A stretch of DNA of 64,000 bases from Branchipolynoe longqiensis (GCA_030323885.1 CM059198.1:8640086-8704085), one strand, 5' to 3'. Numbered from the stretch's first letter, positions 31,311 to 42,733 are shown. Notes: generated by a model not told the origin, from the sequence alone. A program made the numbers and translations.

Positions 31311-31821
31311 TGGCCCTGTCACACTATGACCTATGACGTTAGCGTATGCCGGCATATGCGATTTTCGATGATACGCCATCATAAACTACACATAGGTTAT
31401 GCATAGGTTGGGCATAGGTTATATACGCTCTTGATAGGTTATCATAGGTCGGCGTAGGTCGAGCTGCCAAAAATAATTTTGTGCATGTTCAAAATGTTAA
31501 ACCTATGCCAGCGTGTGCTTATACAGTTCTCATACGCTGGGCGTACGCTGGACGTACGCCGGCATAGGTTACGCAAAGGTTAGGGGTAGGTCAGCATAGG
31601 TTACTCATATGCTAGACCTGTCACCTGTAACCGTCAACAAACGTCCCAGTATGCCATGTATAGGTCGTCATACGCTTTGCATACACCGTCATATGTTAGG
31701 CATAGGTTATGCATAGGTTACGTATAGGTTACGCATAGGTTTTGCATATGCTTCAAAGGCGGCTTTGAGCGCAAAAAAGTTGGCTTACGTCGCCGCCATA
31801 GATCGTAATGTGACAGCACCA
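31311..31821 (+). mobile_element. MITE family II
   Basis: Begins TGGCCCTGTCACACTATGAC and ends AATGTGACAGCACCA, with TAA on both sides (31308-31310 and 31822-31824). R7 at 26110-26262 gives the empty site. The interior word is CATAGGTTATG / GGCATAGGTT. The palindrome TTTTGTGCATGTTCAAAA is at 31477-31495, ~175 bp from the left end. Confidence 0.85.
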
Positions 31822-31919
31822 TAAGGGGGCATGGTGTAAGGAGTGCGGCGAGAGGAAGGAGGGGATGAATGCAAAACTGGGGTTTATAATTATAGTGTTG
31901 AGCATGTTGGCGAGGCTAA

Positions 31920-32596
31920 TACCCCTGTCACACTACGACGTAACGAGCCAACATGAGCCTAACGTGGTCATTTTTCGTCATTACGTTGGGTTACGTCATG
32001 ATGACGTCATAATGACGTTAGAATGACGTCGAGCTACGTCACATTACGTCGTGTTACGTCGAGTTACGTCAAGGTTTTGGACATGTTCAAAACTTTGGAC
32101 GTAGCTCGAACGTAAGGGTTTACGTTCGCCGTACGTTCTGTTCACGTTCAGTGAATGTCAATGACATTAAACGGACGTTATTCCAATGCTGCTCACTACG
32201 TTCAACTACGTTCCACTACGTTCCACTACGTTGACCCACATTAAACCGAGTGCAAATGCCTACGAGGCTTAATGGGAACGTCAGGAGAACGTCAGGAGAA
32301 CGTCAGGAGAACGTCAGGAGAACGTGCATTCAACGTACGTTCAACGTCTCATGACGTGGCTAGCGTCACGTAACGTTCTTCTGGCAATGGAATAACGTTC
32401 ATAACGTTCCGTGAACGTCACTACGTCCTCTCTCGTTGAATGACGGTATCACTATGCTTTACCGACGTTACGTTCTCGTCCACTACGTTGCATCCACGTT
32501 CAACTTCTGCCCAAATTTGCATCCTACGCCGAGAAGTTCAACGTTCTTCACGTTCTCCCTACGCTGACGTCATTACGTCGTAGTGTGACAGGGCCA
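31920..32596 (-). mobile_element. MITE family I, copy 2
   Basis: It starts TACCCCTGTCACACTACGAC and ends GTGTGACAGGGCCA; TAA and TTA flank it. It has about four units of ACGTTCAACT-type words at 32205-32245 and five AACGTCAGG(A)G units at 32276-32322. The TTTTGGACATGTTCAAAA palindrome is at 32074-32092. Confidence 0.85.
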
Positions 32597-32599
32597 TTA

Positions 32600-32881
32600 C
32601 ATGTGTAATTTGCGAACGAGACTTTCGTTCTCACTGCTTTCCTCGCTTTATGTTTCACTCTATCAAGCAACTCTACCTCGGTGTCTCTGCCTGTGCACTT
32701 CGCTTCCCGACCATTCCACCCTCTTCCTGGGGGAGGGGTGAACGCTGATCTCTCCTGTCTTCCAGCTTCCTGAGACTTTGCCCATGCCAGCACTATCCTG
32801 ATTGCCCTTGTCGGCACTTGAACTGACGGGTCCTAGTCACCCACTTGATCAGCCTGCTTCAGGCCTTGAATGATTACCTAC
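32600..32881. other. Unassigned GC-richer DNA
   Basis: No repeat copy is found elsewhere in the window. A minus-strand open frame (32548-32817) begins near here but overlaps the MITE end, so it is not convincing. CTGTCTTCCAG at 32756-32766 looks like a splice acceptor but is unsupported. Confidence 0.3.
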
Positions 32882-33111
32882 CAGGGGCATAGCTAGGCAT
32901 ACGCGCGTACGCCAAAACGTCCACATCGTTTTGTCAACAACAACAAAATTTGAAAAATAACAAAGAGAGAGAGAGGAGGCATGTAGTAGTCCGGAGTGTC
33001 GAAAACTCAAGTCTAAAATGTGTCAAATCCGCCAGCTTAAGCTTAAGCGGCCCCCTAAACCCCCTGCCGAAATTAGGAGTACACATCGTTAAAGGTCTAG
33101 CTACGCCCCTG
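32882..33111. mobile_element. hAT-like MITE
   Basis: CAGGGGCATAGCTAGGC and CTAGCTACGCCCCTG are terminal inverted repeats of the type common in hAT non-autonomous elements. CCTAC occurs at both sides (32877-32881 and 33112-33116); hAT elements usually duplicate 8 bp, so the duplication is short. 230 bp, no coding capacity. Confidence 0.6.
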
Positions 33112-33199
33112 CCTACTTGATTAAACCTTTCAGAAAGTTACCTACTTTCCTCTGTGTTCTGTGCCGAGTGAAGCGAATCATAACAACTTGCATAAGTTT

Positions 33200-33370
33200 G
33201 GCTTGACTCAGCCACCAATTGATTGAATTATCTCAAAAAAGCTAGCCATTTGTGATCAAAGTTACTTCAAACTGAATTTAAAGTAGAATATTAATGATCA
33301 AACCTTTTGTACTTTATCTCAGAAAGTGGCAGAATGTCAAAAATCATTGGGACTGTGCAACTTTAACCTC
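33200..33370 (-). repeat. R1 fragment
   Basis: Contains ATCTCAGAAAGTGGCAGAAT and TCATTGGGACTGTGCAACTT, an R1 end. Confidence 0.6.
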
Positions 33371-33633
33371 AAAATAGAAGGTATGCACATTCTGAGGGCA
33401 GAGAGTGGAAGCTTCCCACCCTGTGAGTGACTCAAGTACCTCCCTGAGCTGCTCACCAACGTTGAACAATGGAACTCCAGCACGGGGGCAATGGGCTCCC
33501 ATTAGTAACAAAATGGCCGACCTGTCACCATATAAAAAAAAGTGAATGTGTTTTTCGAAATGCTTCGTAATTGTGACTGCCATATTGAAACGTGTTTTGT
33601 GAAGCCCTTTAATTCCATATGCAGATTTGCATA

Positions 33634-34148
33634 TGTCATGGGGGTGATGAAAATGGGAAATATTGCACCTAGAGCAAATCTCGAACCCACATCTCTTTGC
33701 ATTCTGGGCCAGTGTGCTAACCATTACACAACCTAGGCTCCCCGATATCAACACACTACCCACGCCTACCTGTCTATGTGGTTACTTGCCTGAGAGGACA
33801 ATGCAGCCTACTACACTCTTCCCCCTGGAATTGTAAGTCTTTTAAATGGTCATTTAATGCTTACAATTACATACATACAGGCAATGCACTAACACATACA
33901 TACACAGGGTAGGTTCAACAACTATACAGCACATAGCATGTACAAGATCCTGGTCACAGCAACCAGTGTCATGGGGGTGATGAAAATGGGAAATATTGCA
34001 CTGAGAGCAGGACTCAAACCCACATCTGTTTGCATTCCGGGCCAGTGTGCTAACCATTACACCATCTAGGCTCCCTGATATCGACACACTACCCGTGCCT
34101 ACCTGTCTATGTGGTTACTTGCCTGAGAGGTCAGTGCACACGACTACA
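33634..34148 (-). mobile_element. TRIM copy D
   Basis: The LTRs are 33967-34148 (5') and 33634-33815 (3'), 182 bp each. CATA lies immediately outside both (33630-33633 and 34149-34152), a 4 bp target duplication. The PBS complement reads TGGTTGCTGTGACCAGGATC, and the core contains the extended TTTAAATGGT form of the palindrome. The tRNA-like domain in each LTR keeps its arms; the B box has decayed to AACCCACATCT neighbours with GGACTCAAACC on the plus strand in one LTR. Confidence 0.9.
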
Positions 34149-34189
34149 CATATATATGTTCTCAAGGGAGCTGAAATTAGGATTGTGTT

Positions 34190-35292
34190 ATGATTTAAAG
34201 TTGCATGGCTTGATCTTTCTGAGTGTCTGTTATTTATTTTCTTAGATAAATATATTAAGTTTATCGTTATTACCAATCTTGCTTTAGTTTGAAGTAACTT
34301 TGATTTAAAATGACTAACTTCGGAGATATTTGAAGTATAATCATGCTAATTTAATTTAGCGATGCTTGTCAAAACCCCATAGCGTTCAGCGCTAACACTA
34401 AAGGCCCTGTCACACTACGATGTATGGCGCCGGCATGTGCGTAACGTGTTGAAATAAATTTCAAATCAAAATAGGTCGGCATACGCCAAACTTTTCGGGC
34501 TGTGAGGGATAGAAATGGGCAAACACACAACATACACACAACGTACACACAACATACACACAACGTACATAACGTATGCAGAACGTATATCTGACCTATT
34601 AAGAGTGTTCATGTGCCTCACAAAACGTTCGCAAAACATTCACATACGCTGACCGTACGCTGACCAACATTATATACGTTACTCCATCGCTAGAAGTATG
34701 GCGCATACGTTAAATACGCTGGAGATACAGCAGGCAGACATCCAAAAGTATGTTTGGAGTATGTTATGCATCCATTGGATGTATGTGGCCTGCACATTCC
34801 CAACAGGCTGAACGTGTTCCAACCTATCCCGACCTACCCCTAACATGTGCATAACATATGCCGACATACACCGAGCGTACACTGAGCATATGAGAAACGA
34901 ATGAGCCATACGGTGACATACATTGAAAATGTTGAACATGCACAACATTTTGTTAGCGGCTCGACCTATGCCGACCTACACTGACATATGATAACCTATG
35001 ACGCCGTATCCCAAGCATACTCGATGTATGCCCAACATATACATAATGTATGACGCCGTATGCTGACGTGTTGGTCGAAAATCGCATACATCGGGATACA
35101 CTAAGGCCATACGTCGTAGTGTGACAGCCCCTGTAGTAACAGATTCTATTACATTGACTTAGTAAGCCCTTCTATGTATCAACAAATAATTCGTAAGGGC
35201 ACCCGTATCTAGGTTGAATATGTTGGACCAAATCTAGCTAAGAGCTTTACTTTCGAAAATGTTATGCTTCCATCAGACCACGCAACTTTAAG
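34190..35292 (+). repeat. R1 element interrupted by a family III MITE
   Basis: R1 starts at TTTAAAGTTGCATGGCTTGA and ends CATCAGACCACGCAACTTTA. The MITE interrupts the motif CTTCAGC.AGTAACAG..TCTATTA. R1 halves are 34190-34398 and 35134-35292. Confidence 0.75.
34402..35133 (+). mobile_element. MITE family III
   Basis: Ends AGGCCCTGTCACACTACGAT and GTCGTAGTGTGACAGCCCC. TAA precedes; the right flank TAG is imperfect. The interior consists of CGTATG, CATACAC and ACGCTGACC words. The palindrome TGTTGAACATGCACAACA is at 34930-34947, ~195 bp from the right end. Confidence 0.83.
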
Positions 35293-35304
35293 ATTTTATT
35301 TCTT

Positions 35305-35420
35305 TTTGATTTTGTTTTGTTTGTTGTTCTTTTACGTCCTAGCAACATTTAAGGTAATATCAGGACGGGTACCGACTTGTGACAGTGCGTACTCATGGCG
35401 ACTTTATAGTGCTGCACCAC
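35305..35420 (-). repeat. SINE-A tail fragment
   Basis: TTACGTCCTAGCAACATTTA, ATCAGGACGGGTACCGACTT and TGGCGACTTTATAGTGCTGC match the SINE-A 3' part. The rest is absent. Confidence 0.8.
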
Positions 35421-35667
35421 TGGAATTAATGCAGTGTTCTTAATTGTGAATGCCATAGATTAGTGCCTATCGTAAAGAGCTTTAATTTCATATGCAATAT
35501 TTAAAAAAATGCAATATTTAATACATTTAAATGTATTAACTGGAGCTTGAAGTTGATATTGACATATATGGGATATATAACGTTAAAAAGCAGTTCCTGT
35601 TTGTGAATGTGGAAAAATAGAAACCACAGAAATAAGATGGGAGGTTTTGTACCATTCTTTTGCGCGA

Positions 35668-36003
35668 AGACCGGACGCGGTAGCCTAATCGGTAGAGCGC
35701 CGGCTTCCTGTGCAGAAGGTCAGGAGTTCGAATCCCAGCCGATTCAAACCAATGACTTATAAAACTGATACTCAGCGCTTCCTAGACTGGCGCTCGGCAT
35801 TAATAGGATAGGGCGATGACTGGTTAGCACCGTTTCAGGATAATGTGACTGTGTTGGATATCGGGTCATGGTGCTGGCGACCTGGTCTCCCAATGAGGTA
35901 GCACTAGCAGGATAAAGTCACCATGAGTGGGCACTGTCACAAGTGTGTACCTGTCATGATATGACCTTAAATGTTGCTTGGATATAAAACAACAACAAAC
36001 AAA
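35668..36003 (+). repeat. SINE-A copy (GACGCGGTAGCC head variant)
   Basis: The head ACGCGGTAGCCTAATCGGTA carries an A box and GAGTTCGAATCCC a good B box. Full body and a CAACAAACAAACAAA tail follow. Confidence 0.88.
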
Positions 36004-36059
36004 CAAATAAAACAACAACTTTTGCGGGAAAATAAGAAAGTGAACAAATAAAATTGGGT

Positions 36060-36185
36060 CGAGGCTGAGAGCTGTTCTGTTTCAAGGAGAGTCCATAACG
36101 AGTGGTGAGTGCGCAGCCTTAGGACAGGAAGTAGGTCATGCGCATGCCCACTGCTACGCGCATGCGCACTGGTTGACACTGTGGC
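36060..36185. promoter_or_regulatory. Short CpG-richer segment with NRF1-like palindromes
   Basis: CATGCGCATGCCCAC at ~36137 and ACGCGCATGCGCACTGG at ~36157 match the NRF1 half-site pair GCGCATGCGC. No adjacent gene is seen, so promoter function is speculative. Confidence 0.25.
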
Positions 36186-36197
36186 AGCCATGTCCTC

Positions 36198-37010
36198 AGT
36201 TAAAGTTGTATAATCCGATAAAAGCATCAAATTTTCAAAAGTAAAAATGTATCTCGATTTGAACCTACATATCCAACTTAGGTACAAGTATGGAGTATTT
36301 GTTGCTGAATAGAAAGGCGGACTATGTCAATTTAATAGAACCCGTTACTGCTGAAGCTTTTGTGGGGATGTCAGAATTTTGCATAAGCATATTCAGCGCT
36401 TTACGGAGCGACCCAACCAGCCATGGTGCGACCCAACCAGCCATGGTTGAACTCGTTTGAGCCCGTTTAAACTTGTTTCCGGTACAAAGGCTAGGAGACC
36501 AGGTTGGAAACTGAGTGATAATAGATGAAAACTCCTGTGCCTCTGCCTGAGCAAATGAATGCCAGGGGACCAGGCTAGACCTGCACAGAGCTAGCAGTGT
36601 AGTCAAATATTATTTGACTAGTTTATTGTTCAGACATTATCACATATTTATGTATCTTTTGCCCAGATTAAATTGTTTGAAGTATATTTGAAATTGATCT
36701 ACATTGATTTCCGTTTAAATCACACAATATCACTACTTACTGAATGGGAAACTCATCCTGCAAGGGTATGCTTGATATGACCCAGTGGTCAGCCGTTTTT
36801 GCTCCTTTCGTCGCTGTGGACCCTTCTCGAATTTTGACAAACACGCCTAAATTAATTTGTCATGCTAGCACTTAAAAAAATATCTCTGAAGTTAGTCATG
36901 TTAGAGTAAAGTTACTTCAAACTATAGAAAGGTAGATTATAACGATTGACCTAATATATTTATCTCAGAAAATCACAGAAACTTAAAACCATCGGACTAT
37001 GCTCCTTTAG
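36198..37010 (-). repeat. R1 element with a ~440 bp insertion
   Basis: R1 pieces are ~36198-36388 and ~36829-37010. Between them is unassigned DNA with a 20-bp direct duplication of GCGACCCAACCAGCCATGGT (36409-36447). Confidence 0.6.
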
Positions 37011-37016
37011 GTTTAA

Positions 37017-38744
37017 AGGCCCTGTCACACTTTACCGGATTGAGGAAACAGATTGACACGGGACAAAGTCTGTTGATATCCGGCAAGGTCTGGTTTGTGT
37101 CCATTGCATATCCAGTGATATCTGGTGATATCCGTTGATATCCAGTCCAATCTGTTACAAGTTTTGAGCATGCACAAACTTGTAACGGATTGCGCCAGAC
37201 TGATGTATGCAGTTATTATCCGTTACCATCCGTTTCCCGTCCGTTACCCGTCCGCTCCCATCCGCTACCGTCCGTTCCCATCTGTTTCATATCCATTACA
37301 CATCCGTTTCCGTTTGTTCTAGTTCTTTTTGTATACTGAATTGTCCATTGATCGTAATAGCCCTGTCACATTACGACGCTTCTCTCCAACGCACATCGAC
37401 GTGTGTGATTTTTGGGCGGAACGTCGGGACACGTCAGGAAGCGTTACGCATGTGTTAGGCACGCATTGGTACACGTTGATGGACGGCGACAGTCGGCGGT
37501 GCGCGGCATGGCGCGTCGAAGGTTTTGTGCTTGCACAAAACTTTCGACGTGTGCCAACGTGTGGGTGCGAACGTTATGGGGATGTTAGGAGGACGTCGAG
37601 ACACGTTAGACGCACGTTGGCCAAACATTGTTCAGATGTTGGTTAACATTGACTGACGTTGACTTTTTTTCGAACAACGGCGAGCGTTCCGTCAGCGCAT
37701 CGCTAACGTTTGACCGATGTATGCATAACGTCTGGCGGACACGCTCTTGGCATTTCTCCAGCGTTTCTCGATGTGTTGGACGCATGTCTCGCGCTCGCTT
37801 AATGTTCATGGGCATTCTGCGAACGTTTTGTGAACATGTAGCCAACGTTTAGCAAACGTTTAGTGAACGTTTTGTCAGCTTTGTGGGTCTGAGTGTATAA
37901 AGGTGATCTCTCCTCCGTCATCCTCTTCCTCGCTTTCCCCTTGCCTTTGCCGGGTCCCTGGCCAAACTGGCTCTGTCCTCCTGAGCTCCTCTTCCCTAGC
38001 ATGCTGGATGTGTTGTGAGGAGAGACTTTCCTTGACTTAACGATAGGGGTGGTTTGTAACCTACTTGTTGCAGACTCAGACTGCGCCCTTATGTATATGC
38101 GACGAGCGGGTGCCTTATCTCAGCCACAGACGTCGGGAAACGTTAGTCACGCATTACGCCAACGTCGGGCACGCTCAGAGCACGCCGAGAGCACACTGAT
38201 AGGACGATGATAACATGCTGGCGCCACTCCGAGACGCGCCGAAAGATGCGGGAGGGAAGTAGGTCACGTGCTATCATACATTGTGTAACATGTCCGTTGG
38301 TCACTAGCGGAGCGCTGGAATAACGTTCAGCGACTGTTATGCACACGCCGCATGCGCCAGAGGCTCGTTGGCACACGTTGCGAGAACCTTCTTTTTTTTT
38401 CCCGGCATCGGTCGACACACGTTTGCCGCACGCTACCAACACGTTGCACTGACGTCAAACTTTTCCCCACGCCGCCGAAAAGTTGGATGTGTCTCGACGC
38501 ATACTACTTATTTTGCGCGTTGGCGGCGCGCCAGTGAGAAGCGTCGTAATGTGACAGAACCATTAGATACGTTATTAACCTTTACCATCCGTTACTGCCT
38601 GTTACCCACCCGTTACCATCTGTTACCCGTCCGTTATACCATCTGTTACATAATAGATACATTTCAAGTCCGAATCACACTGGATTAGAATATTTTTGTC
38701 CGTTTCAATCCGTTTCCTCAATCCGGTAAAGTGTGACGCGGCCT
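37017..38744 (+). mobile_element. MITE family IV containing nested family V
   Basis: Ends AGGCCCTGTCACACTTTACC and GGTAAAGTGTGACGCGGCCT, flanked by perfect TAA duplications (37014-37016, 38745-38747). Interior words are CCGTTAC(C/A), TATCCG and TCCGTT. The palindrome arms CTGTTACAAGTTTT and AAACTTGTAACGGA surround GAGCATGCAC (37151-37189). Family V interrupts it at 37358. Confidence 0.85.
37358..38562 (+). mobile_element. MITE family V, nested in family IV
   Basis: Starts TAGCCCTGTCACATTACGAC and ends GTCGTAATGTGACAGAACCA, flanked by TAA and TTA. Interior words are ACGTTGGAC, CGCACGTT and related. TCGAAGGTTTTGTGCTTGCA-type palindrome at 37515-37550, ~174 bp from the left end. The segment ~37885-38125 is not built from these words. 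Confidence 0.82.
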
Positions 38745-38989
38745 TAAGTGATCTGCTTCGTCATTCTTGAGAACCCACAAAGTGTGTATTTTGTATGTGT
38801 TGTCTGTTGTTATTTTGTGGCGGCTTTGGGATTGGTTGTGTGTAAGAGACACAATGGCGGAGGTTTCCATTTGCGGGGGTGATAGTGTGAGTTTCTGGTG
38901 AAGGGCGTCCCTCCAGGGGGGTGGGAATGGGGGTGTTGGTGGGAGGGGGTGTTGGCGTCAAGAGGGGCTGTAAGGGTGTAAGGGTCAGA

Positions 38990-39680
38990 GGTTAAGAATG
39001 CGAGTAACCCGAGTGGTTTTCTACAAGCAGCCGCCTCAGTGACCCGGCCACGGCACCACACCCCCACACCACGCCACACCACCACACCACCGCACCACAC
39101 CACGCCCAACCACGGTACCACACCCCCACACCACCACACCACACCACACCACCACACCACATCACACCCAACCACGGCACCAACACACCACACCACTACC
39201 ACACCACCAAAACAGCAGGTGAACACACCCACACCACATCATACCCAGCCACGGCACACCCCGACACCAGGCCACACCCCCACACCAGGCCACACCCCCA
39301 CCACACCACATCACGCCCAACTACGGCACCACACCCTCACACCACGCCACACCACACCACGCCACAACACCACATCACACCCAACCACGGCACCAACACA
39401 CCACACCACACCACCACCACACCACCACCACAGCAGGTGAACACACCCACACCACATCACACCCAGCCACGGTACCACACCCCGACACCAGGCCACACCC
39501 CTACCACACCACATCACGCCCAACCACGGCACCAACACACCACACCACACCACCACCGCACCACCACCACAGCAGGTGAACACACCCTCACCACATCACA
39601 CCCAGCCACGGTACCACACCCCGACACCAGGCCACACCCCCACCATACCACATCACGCCCAACCACGGCACCAACACAAG
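38990..39680. repeat. CACACC-rich minisatellite with higher-order units
   Basis: ACCACACC runs are organised in larger blocks marked by CAGCAGGTGAACACACCC at 39211, 39431 and 39571, with CACCCAGCCACGG and CGACACCAGGCC. Open frames of TPHHT type are artefacts. Confidence 0.9.
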
Positions 39681-39949
39681 ATAATTGGTTTGGTTTTGAA
39701 AATTTGATATTTCATCGGACTATGCAGCTTTAATTGAAGGGCTCGGTGGAGCAGCACAAAAGAAAATGGTGCCATTATCGATGTTGTATATACAAATCAA
39801 ACACAACTGGGTCGGTATGCGCTCTGTTGTCTGAGTTGTGATCATTAAAAAATTATATTTGATCCAGTCTGTCCTTGGCTTGGGACAGGTCTAGAGAACA
39901 GAACAAACATCTTAGTTGCTGGTATGTAACTGTAATAATTAGTTACTAC

Positions 39950-40445
39950 TGTAGTAGTCTGCGCTGACCTCTCAGACAAGGAGCCGCATAGATAGATAGG
40001 CGTGGGTAGTATGGTGATATCAGGGAGCCTAGGTGGTGTAGTGGTTAGCACACTGGCCTGGAATGCAAAGAGATGTGGGTTCGAGTTCCACTCTAGGCAC
40101 AATATTTCCCATTTTCATCACCCCATGACACTAGTGATGTGACGATGATCCTGTACAAGCTGCACACTATATAGTTGTTGAACCTACCCTGTGTATGTGT
40201 TAGTGCATTGCCTGTATGTATGTAATTGTAAGCATTATAAGACTTACAATTCCAGGGGGACGAGTGTAGTGGTCTGCACTGACCTCTCAGGCAAGGAGCC
40301 GCATCGACAGGTAGGCATGTGTAGTATGGTGATATCAGGGAGCCTAGGTGGTGTAATGGTTAGCACACTGGCCCGGAATGCAAAGAGATGTGGGTTTGAG
40401 TCCCGCTCAAGGCACAATATTTCCCATTTTCATCACCCCATGACA
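39950..40445 (+). mobile_element. TRIM copy E
   Basis: The LTRs are 39950-40130 and 40265-40445, 181 bp each. CTAC immediately flanks both (39946-39949, 40446-40449). The PPT AGGGGGACGAG abuts the 3' LTR. The PBS is mutated (CTAGTGATGTGACGATGATC). tRNA-like domains lie in both LTRs with intact A boxes. Confidence 0.9.
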
Positions 40446-40449
40446 CTAC

Positions 40450-40883
40450 CATAAATAAAAGATTCACCCCATATTTACAGTAGGGGTGAACGACAACGTA
40501 GTCTAAATACGGGCGAAAATAGCTTAAGTATCGAACAGGAAGTAGAATTCCGGGTTCCAGTATCAAATGGCTACTTTATATCGGCACAGAGTTGGTGAAA
40601 TGGGAGAGAATGCGAAAAGACAGGATGGCGACTGTAGAATGCTGTCGATTTCACTTTTAAAGTATATTAAACTACATGTTGTATTATATTGTTCAAAACA
40701 AAAGTAGTGGGTAAATATTAAGATACATGTGAAGAATATATTTTTCTTCGTAAATTAAGAATTGATCTGCTCATTTCATTTTCCCAGCATGTCAACATTC
40801 TTCGCCAGTTTTTATGTAGGGCTGTTCTTCACCCCTTCTGTAGCTACCGCAGCAGTAGCGGGGTGAATCTTGTATCTATTACT
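40450..40883 (+). repeat. R4 repeat and related unassigned DNA
   Basis: AAGATTCACCCCATATTTAC, ACAGGAAGTAGAATTCCGGG and GTAGAATGCTGTCGATTTCA match R4 at 7916-8135 in inverse orientation. A second R4 end (GGGGTGAATCTTGTATC) is at 40859-40876, so 40450-40883 may be one longer inverted-repeat element. Confidence 0.55.
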
Positions 40884-40895
40884 ACAGCAGCCCTG

Positions 40896-41311
40896 AACAA
40901 CAAGAAACTCAAAACAGAAAATCCAGTCCTTTATCAAAACCTGTCTCAGACGAATCCTAAGAGTACGCTGGCCAAACACCATCAGTAAACTGGAGCTATG
41001 GCAGCGAACAGGACACCAGCCTGTTGAGGAGGAGATCCTTCAGAGATGCTGGAGATGGGTTGGCCATACCCTTCGCAAGCCTGCATCTGTATACTACAGC
41101 ATCCAACACCGTAAGACATGCCCTCTCCTGGAATCCACAGGGGAAAAGGAAGAGAGGCAGGCCAAGAAACAGTTGGCGCTGTGACCTGGAGCCAGATGTG
41201 AAGAGGTCTGGCCATACATGGAGAGAGATGGAGAAGATGGCCCAGGACCAGGATAACTGGAGAGCCCTTGTTTGTGGCCTATGCCCAAAGTTGGGCGGTA
41301 GGCGTAAGTAA
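40896..41311 (+). pseudogene. LINE ORF C-terminus (GHTLRKP..KRKRGRPRNSW type)
   Basis: One frame gives KTCLRRILRVRWPNTISKLE, LWQRTGHQPVEEEILQRCW and WVGHTLRKPA. After a frameshift near 41095 the second frame continues HALSWNPQGKRKRGRPRNSW, HTWREMEKMAQDQDNWRAL and LCPKLGGRRK to the stop at 41311. This W.GHTLRK, W.PQGKRKRGRP.N.W, AQDRD.WR order is a well-known tail of LINE endonuclease/RT proteins in marine invertebrates. The clade is not assigned. The frameshift and truncation make it non-functional. Confidence 0.8.
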
Positions 41312-41314
41312 GTA
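40896..41314 (+). mobile_element. 5'-truncated non-LTR retrotransposon end with (GTAA)n tail
   Basis: A 419 bp insertion flanked by ACAGCAGCCCTG at 40884-40895 and 41315-41326, a 12 bp duplication. Ends in GTAAGTAAGTAA. Coding remnants are described separately. Confidence 0.85.
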
Positions 41315-41404
41315 ACAGCAGCCCTGTATCATGAACAACGCTATAGAAAAAGTGACGGACGGCGCGGTGGGTTATGGATAGAACCACATGAATTCCCAAT
41401 CTAG

Positions 41405-41670
41405 TACAGACCAGACGGGATGGCCGAATGAGTTAGACCAGACGGGATGGCCGAATGAGTCCCGTGTTGGTAGATCGTGGGTTCGAACCCTGGTCGAGTC
41501 AAACCAATGACTTAAAAATTGATACTTGTCACTTCCTAGCCTGGTGTTTGGCATTATTAGGACAGGGCAAGGACTGGTTGGCTCAGTGTCAGGATAATGT
41601 GACTGAGTGGAATATCAGGTCATGGTGCTGGTGGCTTGATCTCCCAGTGTGGCAGCACTATAAAGTTGAA
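41405..41670 (+). repeat. SINE-A copy with duplicated head, 3' truncated
   Basis: GACGGGATGGCCGAATGAGT occurs twice in tandem (41413 and 41441), then the anticodon-side part and B box GGTTCGAACCC. The body ends near 41668. Confidence 0.85.
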
Positions 41671-41689
41671 TGGAGAGAATTGAGTGGTG

Positions 41690-41835
41690 GCCGCCATCTT
41701 GGTATGGTGGCATTCTCCCCCAGTTCATCAACTTTACGCCAAGCCTACCAGACACCTGCCGAGATGTGCGATAAGGAGAAGGATTCACGATACATTGTGT
41801 GAATCCACTAGACTTGAAAGAAAGAAGGTAAGCTC
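41690..41835 (+). other. Exon-like repeated segment, copy 1
   Basis: GCCGCCATCTTGG is followed by CATTCTCCCCCAG, then an open stretch encoding HQLYAKPTRHLPRCAIRRRI and ending AAAGAAG|GTAAGC. A related copy lies at 44925-45055. The AG...GT framing may be fortuitous, because CCGCCATCTTG..CATTCTC also occurs in R5. Confidence 0.3.
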
Positions 41836-41852
41836 GACTGATGTCTGGGACC

Positions 41853-42165
41853 GGGCTAAGTGGCCAAATCAATAGAGCGCGAGCCTCACGGTCAGGAGAT
41901 TCGGGTCCTGGTCGAGTCAAACCAATGACTTATCAAATTTATACTTGTCGCTTCCTAGTCTGGCACTCGGCATTAATAATAGGATAGGGCAAGGACTGGT
42001 TAGCTCAGTGTCAGGATAATGTGACTGAGTGGGATATCGGTTCATGGCGCTGGCAGCCTGATTTCCCAGTGGGGCAGCACTATAAAGTTGCCATGAGTGC
42101 GCACTGTCACAAGATGGAACCCGTTCTATGACCTTAGATGTTGCCAGGACGTACAACTGAAACAA
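41853..42165 (+). repeat. SINE-A copy
   Basis: The head ACCGGGCTAAGTGGCCAAAT has decayed boxes. Full body and the tail GATGTTGCCAGGACGTACAA follow. Confidence 0.83.
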
Positions 42166-42285
42166 CCAACCAACTGATGTCTGGGTCTACAGGGGTCCCA
42201 GTAATCAATAATCAATTTGTTGGATAGTTGTCTGGCTGTCATTGGCATTGCGTTTTGCTTTCTGCTGGCTATTAGTATTAGTATT

Positions 42286-42600
42286 ACCGGATATGGTTAG
42301 CGAATCAGTAAGAGCGCCAACTTCCTGTGGAGAACGTCTGGAGTTTGAATCCTGGCCAAGTCAAACCATTGATTTACAAAGTTGATGCTTGTCGGGACCT
42401 AGTCTGACACTCAGCATGAATAGGATAGGGCGATGGCTGGTTAGCTCACTTTTAGGATAATGTGACTTGAGTGGGAAATCCGGTCATGGTGCTGGGGCAG
42501 CACTATCAAGTTGCCATGAGGGTGTACTGTTTTGAAGTCGGTACCCTTCCTGATATGACCTTAAATGTTGTCAGAATGCAAAACCACAACAAACAACAAA
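42286..42600 (+). repeat. SINE-A copy (diverged)
   Basis: The head CCGGATATGGTTAGCGAATC is followed by the body with several deletions and the tail CAAAACCACAACAAACAACA. Confidence 0.8.
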
Positions 42601-42733
42601 ACAAAGAACATCTTATCCGAGTAGTGCTTTATTTCTATTACTATTGCATTCTTTCTGTTGTGTTGTATTGTAATACAACATGCACCGAGTAGACGTTGAT
42701 AAGCTATAACTAGGACTACACTGTAATGCCCAG

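Noticed and set aside
32548..32817. Minus-strand 89-codon gene
   Set aside because: It starts in unassigned DNA but its end lies in MITE family I; no motif supports it.
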